Below, piece after piece: positions 8,691 to 17,794 of a DNA stretch of 64,000 nucleotides. Within the stretch, counting starts at the first letter, position 1. The number at the start of each line of letters is the position of its first letter. Source of the DNA: Chryseobacterium indoltheticum (GTDB taxonomy: Bacteria; Bacteroidota; Bacteroidia; Flavobacteriales; Weeksellaceae); contig NZ_CP033929.1 in the NCBI RefSeq assembly GCF_003815915.1, forward strand, positions 1,798,001-1,862,000. The letters are read 5' to 3'. Under the pieces are notes generated by a model. It saw nothing but the letters and a program-made list of their open reading frames with translations. It was not told where the DNA came from and ran no database searches. Position numbers and translations under genes: made by a program.

Positions 8691-10679
8691 ATGCAGGAGC
8701 AGCAAAATCAAATCAGAATTTACAGTTTTTTTCAGAAAATGGTGTATTTCATCGTTTTGCTGGATTGTGCCACCCTGTTCTTTTTGGGTGCAAAGATTCC
8801 TGTTGTTTCTGAGTTGCTGGGTAAATTTTCCAAAACCGGATTTTTTTATCCGCCCGTCAACGCAAAATTTACCACCTTGCTTTTAATTGCGTTGGTCGCA
8901 ATCGGGACGAGGGCAAAGAAGAAGATGGATCTGAACATCGCAAAGGATATTATCGTACCCATCTTAATTGGATTGATGATGATTTTCGGCTCATTGATAT
9001 TTCTGAACGAAGCTGAGAATAATGAACTCCCCCAAATAATTCCACCGTTGAATCTCTATCAGATCGTCTATGCACTATTGTCGTTTTTGGGCGCATTGGT
9101 CGGACAGATGGGAGCGGACAATATCTCGAAACTGATGCAACAGAAGATGGGAAAGGATCGTTGGAACACGGAAGAGGAGAGCTTTGCACAAAATCAGTCG
9201 CTTGTTGTGAATGATACTTCGGTAAATATTCCCTATTTGTTCAGATATTACAAGAAGACAAATAAAGGATGGATCAATCTGAACCCTTTCCGTGGGACGA
9301 TGGTCATCGGAACACCAGGTTCGGGAAAATCTTTCGGAGTGATCAATCCTGCGATTCGTCAGATGGTTGCGAAAGGTTTTTGTCTTTGTATTTACGATTT
9401 TAAGTTTCCGGATCTTGCTCAGATTGCCTATTATCATTTTCTGCTTAGGAAATCCGCAGATCCAAATTACAGGCATCATTTTCATGTGATCAATCTCAAT
9501 CAGATTGAAAAGTCGAAAAGGGTCAATCCGTTGAAAAAAGAATATATCCGGACATTGGCTGAAGCCCAGGAAATGGCAGAATCGATGGTTTCTTCTTTGC
9601 AGAAAGGAGGAGCAAGTTCGGGCGGTGGATCGGAAGCTTTCTTTACGCAGTCTGCCATCAATTTTCTTTCATCGAGCATTTATTTTTTTGCGAAGTACGA
9701 GAATGGTAAATTTTCCGATCTGCCTCATATTCTTTCGTTTATGAACAGAAGCTACAAAGAAATTTTTGATCTGCTTTTTACCAACGAGGAAATTTTTTCT
9801 TTGCTGTCTCCGTTTAAAACTGCCTATGACAACAAAGCTTTCGACCAACTGGAAGGGCAGATCGGAACGTTGAAAATCTTTCTCTCGCGATTGGCGACTA
9901 AGGAAAGTTTCTGGGTTTTTTCTGGTGATGAGGTGGAACTGAAAATTACTGATAAAGATAATCCGTCAATCCTTATTCTCGCTTCCGATCCCAGGACGCA
10001 GGATATCAATTCCGCTTTGTATTCCGCAGTTTTAAACAGGACTTTGAGACTGATCAATTCCAAGCATAATTTACCCGGTGGTATTATTGCCGATGAGTTT
10101 CCGACTATTTATATCCATAAGATTGACAATGTTGTAGCCACCGCGAGAAGCAACAAAGTAGCTGTTTTGCTTGGACTGCAGGAAATTCCTCAGCTTCGAC
10201 AGTTTTACAAAAAAGAAGTTGCCGATACGATCTCTGCCATTGTCGGAAACATTATCTCAGGATCTGCAAGAGATAAAAATACGTTGGACTGGATGGAAAA
10301 AATGTTCGGAAAGATCAAGCAAAAAAGCTATTCTCAATCCATATCGCAGCAGGGGACAACAACAAGCATTAATGAGAAACTGGATTTTATGATTCCCGCA
10401 GGAAAAATAGCGGCTCTGAAAACAGGCGAGATGGTCGGAATTATTGCCAGAGATGATGCCAATGAAGGTGAAGAATATCGAACGTCGGCAATCAGCGGAA
10501 AAATAAATCTTGATATGAATGAGATATATAAAGAGGAAAATAATTATGTCGAAATACCTGACTGCTATTGTTTTAAAGATCTGACAGGAAGTGACAGGAA
10601 AGAAGATGTTCTGATGACGAACTTCAGAAAAATCAACAAGGAAATCGAATTGGTTGTCAAAGAAAATACCAAAATTTAA
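8691..10679 (+). CDS. VirD4/TraG-type coupling ATPase (type IV secretion DNA-binding protein, MobC-like)
   Basis: 662 residues. Transmembrane helices occupy about 12-32, 58-72, 84-104 and 120-140. The Walker A GTPGSGKS is at about 207-214 and a Walker B (IIADEF) at about 465-470, then the usual QEIPQLRQFY segment. This is the substrate-receiving ATPase that brings the relaxase-DNA complex to the channel. In many Bacteroidetes elements the coupling gene sits with the mob genes; here it directly follows traN. A Gly/Ser-rich patch (GGASSGGGSEAFF) lies in the middle. Confidence 0.9.
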   Translation: MQEQQNQIRIYSFFQKMVYFIVLLDCATLFFLGAKIPVVSELLGKFSKTGFFYPPVNAKFTTLLLIALVAIGTRAKKKMDLNIAKDIIVPILIGLMMIFGSLIFLNEAENNELPQIIPPLNLYQIVYALLSFLGALVGQMGADNISKLMQQKMGKDRWNTEEESFAQNQSLVVNDTSVNIPYLFRYYKKTNKGWINLNPFRGTMVIGTPGSGKSFGVINPAIRQMVAKGFCLCIYDFKFPDLAQIAYYHFLLRKSADPNYRHHFHVINLNQIEKSKRVNPLKKEYIRTLAEAQEMAESMVSSLQKGGASSGGGSEAFFTQSAINFLSSSIYFFAKYENGKFSDLPHILSFMNRSYKEIFDLLFTNEEIFSLLSPFKTAYDNKAFDQLEGQIGTLKIFLSRLATKESFWVFSGDEVELKITDKDNPSILILASDPRTQDINSALYSAVLNRTLRLINSKHNLPGGIIADEFPTIYIHKIDNVVATARSNKVAVLLGLQEIPQLRQFYKKEVADTISAIVGNIISGSARDKNTLDWMEKMFGKIKQKSYSQSISQQGTTTSINEKLDFMIPAGKIAALKTGEMVGIIARDDANEGEEYRTSAISGKINLDMNEIYKEENNYVEIPDCYCFKDLTGSDRKEDVLMTNFRKINKEIELVVKENTKI

Positions 10680-10682
10680 AAT

Positions 10683-11531
10683 ATGAGAGCATCTATAAGA
10701 GTTTTTGCAGTTTTGTTTTTTGTGCTGTTTCATTCATTGATTACAGCCCAGTTCAACACAATTACCAGATCTCCCGAAAGATCTGACAATATATTCAAAG
10801 GCATCGAAAAGGGCCACTCAAAAACGGAGGAAAAACATCCGAAGACGAGGTTCAGAATCTTAAATTCCGGAAAAAAGGCCGGTTTGCAGAAGGAAATTGA
10901 TTCTTTAAAAGTTCTCCTTTCCCGATCTCAAGGGTTGGAAACGGACGTAGGAAAAGTGGACTTTAAGAAAATCGAGGATTCTTTGATTAAGACAATCAGG
11001 GAGAAAGTAAAGCAGCTGATTCCTGTGTACTCACCCGGAAAACCAATTCTCAAATCTGAAATGATTGAAGATGCTTTTAATGATGCAAGGCTTTACGTAA
11101 AAATTGCTATGCCCCTTGGAAATAAACTCAGGATAACTTCCGGATTCGGAACCCGAATTCATCCGTTGTCGGGAAGATTCAAAATACACAAAGGAGTAGA
11201 TCTCAAAGCCAATTATGAAAATGTATACTCGGTTATGGACGGATATGTAGTGGCTTCGGGGTGGGACAGAAATGGAGGCGGTAATTACTTGAGGATTAAA
11301 CATTCTGAATCATTTGTTACTTCTTACCTGCACCTTTCAAAAATTTATTATCGTGCGGGTGAATTTGTCAAAGCCGGGTATATCATCGGTAAAAGCGGAA
11401 GCAGCGGAAACTCCACCGGACCGCATCTTCATTTTTCCGTCACCGAAAATGGAAAGCATATCAATCCCATCCATTTTCTCAACGATCTGATCAAAGCAAA
11501 TAATTTAATCTCTAATCACAACATTTTATGA
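10683..11531 (+). CDS. Secreted M23-family metallopeptidase (LytM domain)
   Basis: 282 residues with a signal peptide (to about residue 20), a charged linker with a short coiled coil, and a C-terminal peptidase M23 domain. Zinc-binding motifs are visible: HKGVD at about 169-173 and HLH at about 247-249, plus GFGTRIHP. Such enzymes cut peptidoglycan cross-links. Inside a transfer operon the likely job is opening the cell wall for the secretion channel, replacing the usual lytic transglycosylase. The stop overlaps the next ATG (ATGA). Confidence 0.9.
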   Translation: MRASIRVFAVLFFVLFHSLITAQFNTITRSPERSDNIFKGIEKGHSKTEEKHPKTRFRILNSGKKAGLQKEIDSLKVLLSRSQGLETDVGKVDFKKIEDSLIKTIREKVKQLIPVYSPGKPILKSEMIEDAFNDARLYVKIAMPLGNKLRITSGFGTRIHPLSGRFKIHKGVDLKANYENVYSVMDGYVVASGWDRNGGGNYLRIKHSESFVTSYLHLSKIYYRAGEFVKAGYIIGKSGSSGNSTGPHLHFSVTENGKHINPIHFLNDLIKANNLISNHNIL

Positions 11532-12244
11532 ACACCGATATTTTACCAACACAGGAATTGAAAGAATTCGGAATTATCAACAATGACAATTCTTTCACTC
11601 AAAAACTTAGCGCAGAGGAAATCCAGAAATTTTTGCAGGGATACACCATCGTGGCAGACAACAACAAAAAAAGAGCAACTTTTCAATTGGTTGACAACAA
11701 TAACAGACTGAAAGTAATTTTTCTTGAACGGGACAGAGGTATTTCGCAGATACTTGATGCAAGTAAGCGAAGTATTGAATATTCCACAGTTGCTGAGGTG
11801 TCCGATTCCGGCGATGAGATGAATTTCAGAAAAAAGGCCTTTGTCTTTGATTTGGAGCATAACAAGGTGGTGGAATTTGATCTTATCAAAAACTCAAGAG
11901 AATTGACGGCTATTATCGCCGATAAAAAAGATGTCGAACAAATCAGCAGGTATAAAAATGAACTCGAAAAACTTCGAAGTTTTCTTCAGGATAAGATGGA
12001 ACGCTATCCTGAAATTGCCAAAGATATTTCCCGTGATCTTTCTGTTGTTTCAAAAGAAATCAACACGGTCGATGGTATTATCAGAAGAACAAACGATCCT
12101 CTAAATACTTCAAAGCAGAATCAATCAGGTATTGAATTAAATGTCAACGACCCCGACAGATATCAGGATGCTCAAAGGAACAGAGAAGAACAGAATGAAT
12201 ACAAAAATGAAGATCTCCAGCGATCAAAAGGTTACGGAAGATAG
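11528..12244 (+). CDS. ICE-associated cytoplasmic protein, possible DUF4099-like N-terminus
   Basis: 238 residues, no signal or membrane segment. The opening ILPTQELKEFGI followed by KLSAEEIQKFLQGY resembles the start of DUF4099 proteins found beside conjugation genes in Bacteroidetes; this is from memory and tentative. A coiled-coil stretch lies at about 135-180, and the tail is rich in Asn, Gln, Arg and Asp. Coupled to the peptidase gene by a 4-nt overlap, so probably part of the same transcript. Function unknown. Confidence 0.6.
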   Translation: MNTDILPTQELKEFGIINNDNSFTQKLSAEEIQKFLQGYTIVADNNKKRATFQLVDNNNRLKVIFLERDRGISQILDASKRSIEYSTVAEVSDSGDEMNFRKKAFVFDLEHNKVVEFDLIKNSRELTAIIADKKDVEQISRYKNELEKLRSFLQDKMERYPEIAKDISRDLSVVSKEINTVDGIIRRTNDPLNTSKQNQSGIELNVNDPDRYQDAQRNREEQNEYKNEDLQRSKGYGR

Positions 12245-12258
12245 AGCGTGAAGTTATT

Positions 12259-12468
12259 ATGAAGAGTAATCTTGATTGGTTTGACCGAAATATCACGCCT
12301 TTGACCAATGCATACAAAGAATTTATCGAAACGTTTGAAACGAGTTCTGCCGTACCGGAATTTTTTGATAGTAAAGATGAGAAAGTCCTAACTGACAGGG
12401 AGAGAAAGTTCTTGGAAATTTTTGAATACAAAAACAATCGAATCAAAATTGATTCTTCCCTTTCGTAG
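12259..12468 (+). pseudogene. 5' fragment of an ICE gene closed by an in-frame TAG
   Basis: A 69-codon ORF that ends in TAG at 12466-12468. The same frame then stays open without any stop to 13545, through 1077 nt of protein-like sequence, and joins the ORF that begins at 12562. The simplest reading is one 428-codon gene cut by a single amber codon, by mutation or by design. The fragment is acidic and helical with no recognised domain. Alternatively it is a genuine small gene directly ahead of a second gene in the same frame. Confidence 0.5.
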
Positions 12469-12561
12469 TTCGCTCAAATTACAGAACGCCATACGGAAGA
12501 TGTTGGTTCTTCTCATCAGATTGACGGAACTCACAGTGAAGAATTAATACTTAAGAAAACG

Positions 12562-13545
12562 ATGTCGCCAAATGTTTTTATGGAAAGTACTATTGAAGGC
12601 TACAGTGACAGTGATTTGCTAAACTTGTCTACTGATGACCTCACTGTTCTCCTGCATGTCAAACAAGAGCAGTTCAAATATGAGGTGAGCAACGACGATT
12701 TTGGAGGAATGACCTTGGTAGATGCCCAGATAAAAAGATTGAATACAATCATTCAAAACAAATTTAATTACAACAATCAAAATTTTGAAATTATGGAAAC
12801 ACAGAAAGAATTTGATCAGCTTCAATACCTGAAGGATCAACTTAAATATCTTGGATTTGGTGAGAGTTCAGAACTGCACCTTGATCTGGAAGCAGGGATT
12901 AAATCCGTTGATCAGCAATTTGAGCTGAAAACACAATCCGACAAAACGTTGCCGGGAAATAAAGTGGATTTTGTTCTGAAATTCAGCAAAAGTGAGAAAG
13001 GAGGTGTATTTCTGAATTCGTACAATGCGACATTATCGAATGACAAAGTCGAAAGTCTCTCACACAATTTTAATGTGAGCGGAGAAAATACTTTTACGGC
13101 AAAAGAAGCGGTTAATCTCCTGGAAGGCAGAACTTTGAAAATTGAGTTTGACAATCCCAAAACCGGGGAAATGGAACCTGCTTTTGTAAAGCTCAATTTT
13201 GAAGAACCCAAAACGGAAAAGGGAAATTTTCATTTTCAGAATTTCTACAAAAACTACGGGGTGGATACTGCCGACATTGTAGAGAAATCAAATTTGCGAT
13301 TCGATAAACCCGAATACAAAGACAGTGTGATCAAATCTCTTGAAAAAGGAAATATTGTCAAGGTCAAATTTGAAATAGATGATACTGTCGTAGAAGGTAA
13401 AGCAGTATTGAATCCTCAATATAAAAATATCAATCTCTATGATATGGATATGAACAGAATCAACACCAATAAGTCTACAGAGGGTTTGGGGCATGATCAG
13501 AAAAATGATAAAAATAATGTAAAAGAACAAAGTATTAAAAGATAA
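12562..13545 (+). CDS. ICE-associated conserved hypothetical protein
   Basis: 327 residues from 12562; a second plausible start is the ATG at 12793 (METQKEFDQLQYL), which is where the part I recognise as an ICE-conserved family begins. The protein is soluble, with repeated motifs (SGENTFTAKEAVNLLEGR; NPQYKNINLYDMDMNRINTNK) and a charged Lys/Asn tail. It has no signal peptide. Nothing points to an enzyme. Given the open frame back to 12469, the region before 12793 probably belongs to the interrupted upstream gene. Confidence 0.7.
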   Translation: MSPNVFMESTIEGYSDSDLLNLSTDDLTVLLHVKQEQFKYEVSNDDFGGMTLVDAQIKRLNTIIQNKFNYNNQNFEIMETQKEFDQLQYLKDQLKYLGFGESSELHLDLEAGIKSVDQQFELKTQSDKTLPGNKVDFVLKFSKSEKGGVFLNSYNATLSNDKVESLSHNFNVSGENTFTAKEAVNLLEGRTLKIEFDNPKTGEMEPAFVKLNFEEPKTEKGNFHFQNFYKNYGVDTADIVEKSNLRFDKPEYKDSVIKSLEKGNIVKVKFEIDDTVVEGKAVLNPQYKNINLYDMDMNRINTNKSTEGLGHDQKNDKNNVKEQSIKR

Positions 13546-13614
13546 ATGATTCTTATTCATCAATAATCGGCGGCAATTCTTTTGGGATTTCCGCTTTTTT
13601 AAAATATATATTCT

Positions 13615-14295
13615 ATGAAAAGTCTACTCATATTACCATACCTTTTGCTGCTGTTTATGTTGCATGCCTGCAAAAAAGAAATCAGACCGGAAAAAGGCGG
13701 AATTGATGTCATATCGAATGTCTATTTAGACGCTTCCAAAGGACTTGAAAAAATGCAGAATTTTCATTTGTCCAAAATAAATTATTCCGGTGACCGTATT
13801 ATTGAAATTGTTCCAAATCTTAATTTCCCCGAAATCAATAAACAGGTATTTTACATCAAAGATTCTTTATACTATTCCTTGGGAACGGATAAATTCAACG
13901 GAATCGTTATTTCTGAAGTTGTGAAAAATAAAGGTGCTGATATAGCCAAGAAGAAGGAGGGGGCTCTGTTTTCCAAAGAATGGATTCCCAATTACAATAA
14001 CAGAAAAAATCTGAATGATACGATCTTATTCAAAAAGAACTACAAGAGATTTGAAGTCGATTCACCATGGAGTTATAGCCGTTTTTATGTTTATGAAACT
14101 GACACAATTCTGCCGTATTCCTTGTTTAGACATGCTGAAATCGATTATCACGGAAGGCTTGAACGCATTGACAGCTACAACAAAAAGAGTGATGTTTTCG
14201 TAACACTTCAAATTCTTCCGAGAAAAACCTGGGATAGGGAAGCTCAGGAGATTTTTAGATTTAACCAATTTGTAAAGAGTAGGAGAGGTGAATAA
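13615..14295 (+). CDS. Predicted lipoprotein, function unknown
   Basis: 226 residues with a type II signal peptide; the lipobox is LHAC with Cys at about residue 19. The mature part is beta-rich with many aromatic residues. No family recognised. It stands 69 nt after the preceding ICE gene, so it could be the last gene of the transfer transcript or be transcribed on its own. In Bacteroidetes such lipoproteins usually sit in the outer membrane. Confidence 0.65.
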   Translation: MKSLLILPYLLLLFMLHACKKEIRPEKGGIDVISNVYLDASKGLEKMQNFHLSKINYSGDRIIEIVPNLNFPEINKQVFYIKDSLYYSLGTDKFNGIVISEVVKNKGADIAKKKEGALFSKEWIPNYNNRKNLNDTILFKKNYKRFEVDSPWSYSRFYVYETDTILPYSLFRHAEIDYHGRLERIDSYNKKSDVFVTLQILPRKTWDREAQEIFRFNQFVKSRRGE

Positions 14296-14823
14296 AGGTC
14301 GCTTTTGAATACAAAAAAATATTATAGTAGTGATCATCAGAAAAGCTATGAATATTTTACATACCATGTAAGATCAGCTTCGGTTTAATAATATTTTGAA
14401 AATGATCTTCTCGTACGTTTTGTTCAAAACGATATTTCCGAAGTTAAAAGTGATAAAAATGGAATAAGTTGCCATAGGTGATCACCTGAAGAACTTATGC
14501 AGTCAATTTAAAGCGCCGATAAAGCGAAAGAAGGACATGGAGTTTTGGAAGAGTTTGTACATGAATGATCGCACACTTCCCACCTTCAAAAATTTAATTC
14601 GTCCCTTTTTTTAGGAATTAATTTAAGATAGAAATTTTGGAATCAGAGGTTTTAGACGCAGAATTTTATTCGAAGATTTTCCTTCTGCAGGGAATATTTT
14701 CTTTATAGGAAAAATTTCATTTTTTTTACAGTCTTTTTCACATCAAAATATGGAAAACGATTATTAACTTCAAGCGTTGTAAAAATTACAAAAAATTTGT
14801 TCCTTTGCTGCAGTACTTTTTAT
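14296..14823. other. Gene-free stretch between the transfer block and the cargo block
   Basis: 528 nt with no convincing gene. Around 14517-14568 one frame reads DKAKEGHGVLEEFVHE before a stop, which looks like a decayed coding remnant, but neither end can be followed. The last 80 nt are very AT-rich and should hold the promoter of the tetR gene at 14824. No clear TAnnTTTG box or inverted repeat was found there. Confidence 0.5.
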
Positions 14824-15414
14824 ATGAAAAAATCAGAAGCAACCCGTCACAATATTCTTCAAAAAGCATTTGACCTCATCTACATGCACGGTTATCAAAC
14901 AACGAGTGTGGATGAAATTATAGCGACAACACAGGTTACCAAAGGAGCTTTTTATTATCATTTCAAAACAAAAGATGATATGGGACTAGCGATTGTCAAT
15001 GAATTGATGATTCCGGGTTTCAAAAAAACTTTTCTCGAACCTTTTGATAAAGACGAAGATCCGCTGGATACCATTTACAATTTACTGCATTATCTTTTGA
15101 TGGAAAGTACCGAACTAAAGGTAGAATACGGTTGCCCAGCATCAAATTTCACACAGGAAATGGCTCCATGGAATGTTGAATTTACAAAGGCTTTAAATCA
15201 GCTTTCCTCGCAGTGGGAAAAAACAATTGTCAATTCCATCGAGAAAGGGAAGGAAAAAGGGTACATCAACCAATCAGTCAAAGGAAACGAGGTTGCCGTT
15301 TTTATCCTTTCCGGTTACTGGGGAGTGAGAAATCTTGGAAAAATGAAGAACTCAAAATCAGTATATGTCACTTTTTTGAATGCCATTAAAAACTATTTTC
15401 TTACTCTTAAATAA
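14824..15414 (+). CDS. TetR/AcrR-family transcriptional regulator (first copy)
   Basis: 196 residues from the ATG at 14824. The N-terminal helix-turn-helix is at about 8-53, with the recognition region TQVTKGAFYYHF. The rest is the ligand-binding domain, with GCPASNFTQEMAP and a C-terminal WGVRNLGK. The regulator at 25294 (minus strand) has the same recognition helix, so both should bind the same operator. The start of the next operon, 70 nt downstream, carries that operator. Confidence 0.9.
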   Translation: MKKSEATRHNILQKAFDLIYMHGYQTTSVDEIIATTQVTKGAFYYHFKTKDDMGLAIVNELMIPGFKKTFLEPFDKDEDPLDTIYNLLHYLLMESTELKVEYGCPASNFTQEMAPWNVEFTKALNQLSSQWEKTIVNSIEKGKEKGYINQSVKGNEVAVFILSGYWGVRNLGKMKNSKSVYVTFLNAIKNYFLTLK

Positions 15415-15427
15415 TTTTTTTTCTAAA

Positions 15428-15447
15428 AACATTCCAATTAGTATGTT
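15428..15447. promoter_or_regulatory. TetR-type operator, imperfect copy, before the small membrane-protein operon
   Basis: AACATTCCAATTAGTATGTT differs at two positions from the symmetric form AACATACTAATTAGTATGTT. Near-identical sites lie at 24597-24610 and 25297-25316. It lies 8 nt upstream of a -7 box, as expected for repression by blocking RNA polymerase. Confidence 0.7.
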
Positions 15448-15455
15448 TTTTGTTT

Positions 15456-15463
15456 TATCTTTG
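15456..15463 (+). promoter_or_regulatory. Bacteroidetes -7 promoter box
   Basis: TATCTTTG matches TAnnTTTG exactly. It lies 20 nt before the ATG at 15484 and just downstream of the TetR-type operator, and supports that start codon over the upstream TTG at 15469. Confidence 0.65.
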
Positions 15464-15483
15464 CGTCATTGAAATTTCAAACA

Positions 15484-15942
15484 ATGTATCAGACGCTTAC
15501 ATTTCTGCACTCCATACTCAGATGGCTGGTTTTATTGAGTTTATTATACTCCATTTTTAGAGCCTACAAAGGCTACTTTTCTTCAGGTGAATTTTTAAAA
15601 GCTGACAATGCAGTAAGACATTGGACAGCTACAATTGCTCATGTACAGTTGGTTTTAGGAATTACTTTGTATTCTCAAAGCCCGATCATCAAATACTTCT
15701 GGAACAATTATGATGAAGCAAAACAATCATTTGACGTGTTATTTTTCGGAATGATCCATATCTCCTTAATGCTTCTGGCAATCATTTTAATTACAATTGG
15801 ATCATCAATTTCAAAAAGAAAAACAACAGATCGCGATAAGTATAAAACAATACTGATTTACTACCTGATTGCCTTAGTTATCATTTTTATAGCGATACCT
15901 TGGCCATTTTCACCATTTGCTAACAGACCTTATTTAAGATAA
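15484..15942 (+). CDS. Four-helix integral membrane protein, function unknown
   Basis: 152 residues, starting at the ATG at 15484. Hydrophobic helices lie at about 8-25, 48-66, 80-104 and 121-140. Histidines sit in or near the membrane (LHSILRW, RHW, AHVQLVLG, GMIHISLM), which could ligate heme or a metal, but I do not recognise the family. First gene of a three-gene operon controlled by the operator at 15428; the next gene starts 3 nt after its stop. Confidence 0.7.
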   Translation: MYQTLTFLHSILRWLVLLSLLYSIFRAYKGYFSSGEFLKADNAVRHWTATIAHVQLVLGITLYSQSPIIKYFWNNYDEAKQSFDVLFFGMIHISLMLLAIILITIGSSISKRKTTDRDKYKTILIYYLIALVIIFIAIPWPFSPFANRPYLR

Positions 15943-15944
15943 TT

Positions 15945-16247
15945 ATGATAAATCTATTAAAAACAAAAGTTGGACGTTTGAGAATCATTGCTATTCTTGA
16001 AGGATTCTCATTGCTGACACTAGTTTTTATCGCAGTGCCGCTAAAATATGGATTTGATAATCCTGCACTGGTTAAAATGATGGGTCCTATTCATGGATCA
16101 TTATTTCTCCTATTTTTATTTAACACACTAAGTGTGGGAGTCGAACAGAACTGGAAATTCAAAGAGACTACATGGAAAGTTTTACTGGCCTGCATTATTC
16201 CTTTCGGCACATTTTACGTTGACAAAAAAATACTGAGCAAACTATGA
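15945..16247 (+). CDS. DUF3817 membrane protein
   Basis: 100 residues with three hydrophobic helices. The features of the DUF3817 family are visible: RLRIIAILEGFSLL near the start, a GPIHG motif at about 46-50, and a C-terminal IIPFGTFYVDKK. Family members are small inner-membrane proteins of unknown function. The gene overlaps the rhodanese gene by 4 nt (ATGA), so the two are translated together. Confidence 0.85.
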   Translation: MINLLKTKVGRLRIIAILEGFSLLTLVFIAVPLKYGFDNPALVKMMGPIHGSLFLLFLFNTLSVGVEQNWKFKETTWKVLLACIIPFGTFYVDKKILSKL

Positions 16248-16603
16248 AAAACATTTTTATCTGTATAGGAGTAATTATATTCATTTATGTCATTTACAGA
16301 GTTTACAAATATCAAACTTTGGACGATGGACTCAGTACGTTAATTGAAAAAGGTGCCATTATACTTGACGTACGAACCGAGAAGGAGTTTGCCACCGGAC
16401 ATATTCCGGACTCTCAGAATATTTCCTTGGGAACAATCAGGGAACGATATACTGAACTCGATCCTACAAAAACCTATATTACCGTTTGCTCTCATGGACT
16501 GCGCAGTGTAAAAGCCGAATCGATATTAAAGGAAAAAGGCTTCAAAAAAGTTTACAACGGCAGTGCGTGGAGTGATTTGCAGAAAAGTATTAAGAATAAA
16601 TAA
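16244..16603 (+). CDS. Membrane-anchored rhodanese-like sulfurtransferase
   Basis: 119 residues. One N-terminal transmembrane helix (about 4-20) is followed by a single rhodanese domain with the usual LDVRTEKEF, GHIPDSQNI and the active-site loop VCSHGLRS, where the Cys at about residue 86 would carry the persulfide. Single-domain rhodaneses move sulfane sulfur and are often induced by reactive sulfur or oxidants. Being last in an operon under a TetR-type operator fits a stress role, though this is inference. Confidence 0.88.
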   Translation: MKNIFICIGVIIFIYVIYRVYKYQTLDDGLSTLIEKGAIILDVRTEKEFATGHIPDSQNISLGTIRERYTELDPTKTYITVCSHGLRSVKAESILKEKGFKKVYNGSAWSDLQKSIKNK

Positions 16604-16823
16604 GAACTCGATATTTATCCGGCGGCTTTCAACTTTTAAAAGAAATTACGGTCGTCATTGCTAGATTATTTGTAGAAACTGAATTATTCTCCTGATTCTG
16701 TTGGAGCTCTGGGTCATCTCAGTTTTATAAGGCGGCATTTTTTCAAGGTTACCATAACCACTTCTTCCGTTTACAGACAAGAATTAAAAATTTTCAACAG
16801 TATTGACTACAGTTCTGATTCAA

Positions 16824-17693
16824 ATGAAAATCAAAAATAATTTTTTCGGAAACTCGAAAAAAGATTCATATGCGTCACTTTCTTTGGATGGTGTACCTGT
16901 AATTCAACATATTGTCAATTTCGAAGATAATCAGGGCGCTATGTATCTTCAAGATCACTTACTTATTTTTATCCTGGAGGGAAGTGCCAAGATAATTTAT
17001 GGGAATGAGATATTCAATGTCAACAAGAATGAAATGATTTTGTTGAAAAAGGCAACTTTTGTTTATTACGAAAAGTACATAGGTCAGGAAGATCGTGAGA
17101 TCTTCGACTGCATGATGTTTACTATAAAAGAGGAATTGGTGAAGTCATTTTTGACCAGTACCGAATTGAATATATCCAAACGATACGACACAAGAAGATC
17201 CTCTGTAGAACCCGTCAATGAGTGCCTGATTGCTTTCATAGGTTCTCTGCAACCATACTTTAAAGACGCTGATAAGGTTGCTCCTAGTCAGCTGCGTCGT
17301 AAAATGATGGAGATGCTATATGACACCGCTGTATGCAGTGAGAATATGTTCGGTCAGATCCTTCATTTGCAAAATCCGGTGCGTGAAAATTTGCTAGAAG
17401 TCATTGAACAAAATTATGCTTATCCTGCAAGTCTGGAAGAACTTGCTTATTTGTCAGGCCGAAGTCTTTCCAGTTTTAAGAGAGATTTTCAAAAAGTATT
17501 CAATATGGCTCCTGCCGCATGGATAAGAAAAACAAGACTCAACAAAGCGAAAGAAATGCTTGAGTCAACAAATCTAACGGTAAATGAGATCTGCTATTCA
17601 TTAGGGTTTGAGAATGTTTCCCACTTTTCGCGAATATATAAAGATTACCACGGTTCACCACCCACTAACTTCAGGCAGAGAACAATTTTATAA
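16824..17693 (+). CDS. AraC-family transcriptional regulator
   Basis: 289 residues from the ATG at 16824. The N-terminal half is a cupin-like sensor domain. The C-terminal about 100 residues carry the two AraC helix-turn-helix units (SLEELAYLSGRSLSSFKRDF and NEICYSLGFENVSHFSRIYK). Probably regulates the downstream NTF2-like gene or the cargo operons; there is no direct evidence which. About 200 nt of open space lies upstream. Confidence 0.9.
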   Translation: MKIKNNFFGNSKKDSYASLSLDGVPVIQHIVNFEDNQGAMYLQDHLLIFILEGSAKIIYGNEIFNVNKNEMILLKKATFVYYEKYIGQEDREIFDCMMFTIKEELVKSFLTSTELNISKRYDTRRSSVEPVNECLIAFIGSLQPYFKDADKVAPSQLRRKMMEMLYDTAVCSENMFGQILHLQNPVRENLLEVIEQNYAYPASLEELAYLSGRSLSSFKRDFQKVFNMAPAAWIRKTRLNKAKEMLESTNLTVNEICYSLGFENVSHFSRIYKDYHGSPPTNFRQRTIL

Positions 17694-17794
17694 TTTCCTT
17701 GCAAATTGAGCTGAATAGTACAAAAAGATGGTCTGTATAGAAAAAAAATAATTCAAAAACAGGCGTTAATTTGTTATTAATAAAATTAGATAAT

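Noticed and set aside
14515..14570. Short coding-like stretch DKAKEGHGVLEEFVHE as a gene
   Set aside because: It is bounded by stops within 60 nt and has no start or neighbouring frame continuation; at most a remnant.
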